From contig BNUW01000024.1 in NCBI GenBank assembly GCA_025997655.1, positions 1-21,928 on the forward strand: DNA of 21,928 nucleotides, written 5' to 3'. Position numbers and translations under genes: made by a program. This document shows positions 21,827 through 21,928 of the stretch, piece by piece. The notes under the pieces were generated by a model. The model was not told the DNA's origin. It searched no databases and saw only the letters and a program-made list of their open reading frames with translations. The DNA is from Spirochaetia bacterium (GTDB taxonomy: Bacteria; Spirochaetota; Spirochaetia; Treponematales; Breznakiellaceae). Numbering within the stretch: the first letter of the stretch is position 1; every line of letters begins with the position of its first letter.

Positions 21827-21928
21827 TTCGTTCCCCCATTGCTCAGGGCGCCGAAGGGAACCCCGATGGAATATTCCAGGTCGATAAGACCGGTAAGATA
21901 GTTAAACTGTTGTTCCAGCATTTGAACC
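21823..21928 (-). CDS. Outer-membrane efflux protein (TolC family), C-terminal end
   Basis: The minus-strand frame from the window edge to TGA at 21825-21823 encodes 34 residues: VQMLEQQFNYLTGLIDLEYS, then IGVPFGALSNGGTK. The pattern of a helix followed by a short tail is like the end of TolC-type proteins, where tracts such as NYL..L.dLEYSIG close the last helix. The position as first gene of an outer-membrane factor-adaptor-pump operon supports this. The stop overlaps the adaptor start by 4 nt. The rest of the gene lies beyond the window. Confidence 0.75.
   Translation of the reverse strand, partial: VQMLEQQFNYLTGLIDLEYSIGVPFGALSNGGTK

Overview
The window reads as bacterial chromosome with a spirochaete (Treponema-like) flavour. 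This is inference, based on a complete-looking type II secretion operon with spirochaete-like divergent minor components, an RND efflux operon whose gene order and hairpin-less adaptor recall Borrelia BesCAB, and repeated surface-type lipoprotein and beta-barrel genes. No rRNA, tRNA, CRISPR array or transposase was seen.

Layout. (1) 1-3872: the 3' end of a plus-strand gene resembling an outer-membrane protein runs convergently into a minus-strand beta-barrel gene (124-1224). Upstream of that, also on the minus strand, is a large lipoprotein with three Ig-like repeats and a repetitive beta-rich C-terminus (1386-3872), with a good promoter at 4028-4056. (2) 3873-4445: gene-free, with palindromes and a terminator-like hairpin. 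(3) 4408-5136: a recent 358-bp tandem duplication, each copy carrying an extended -10 promoter and a gene for a small membrane/coiled-coil protein. (4) 5149-7505: a tandem array of four HigB/RelE-type toxin plus antitoxin units. Two toxins are intact and two are broken. All four antitoxins are intact but resemble only the first ~40 residues of HigA-type antitoxins and lack the helix-turn-helix domain. A twin-palindrome motif recurs before each unit, and its last copy sits directly in front of gspD. (5) 7532-16925: plus-strand type II secretion operon gspD-E-F-G-(I)-J-K-L-M-C followed by a TPR lipoprotein that could be the secretin pilotin; gspL is split by an apparent frameshift. (6) 16926-17168: GC-rich convergent intergenic region with a 24-nt inverted repeat and a 34-nt direct repeat. 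(7) 17169-21928: minus-strand efflux operon in the order outer-membrane factor (partial), adaptor, RND pump, small P-II-like protein.

How it works together. The gsp genes encode a secretin, ATPase, platform, pseudopilins and assembly proteins that export folded periplasmic proteins. The efflux operon encodes a tripartite pump plus a candidate regulatory protein. The most unusual region is 4.4-7.5 kb: two independent tandem duplications abut, and the toxin-antitoxin array appears to have supplied the sequence immediately upstream of the secretion operon.
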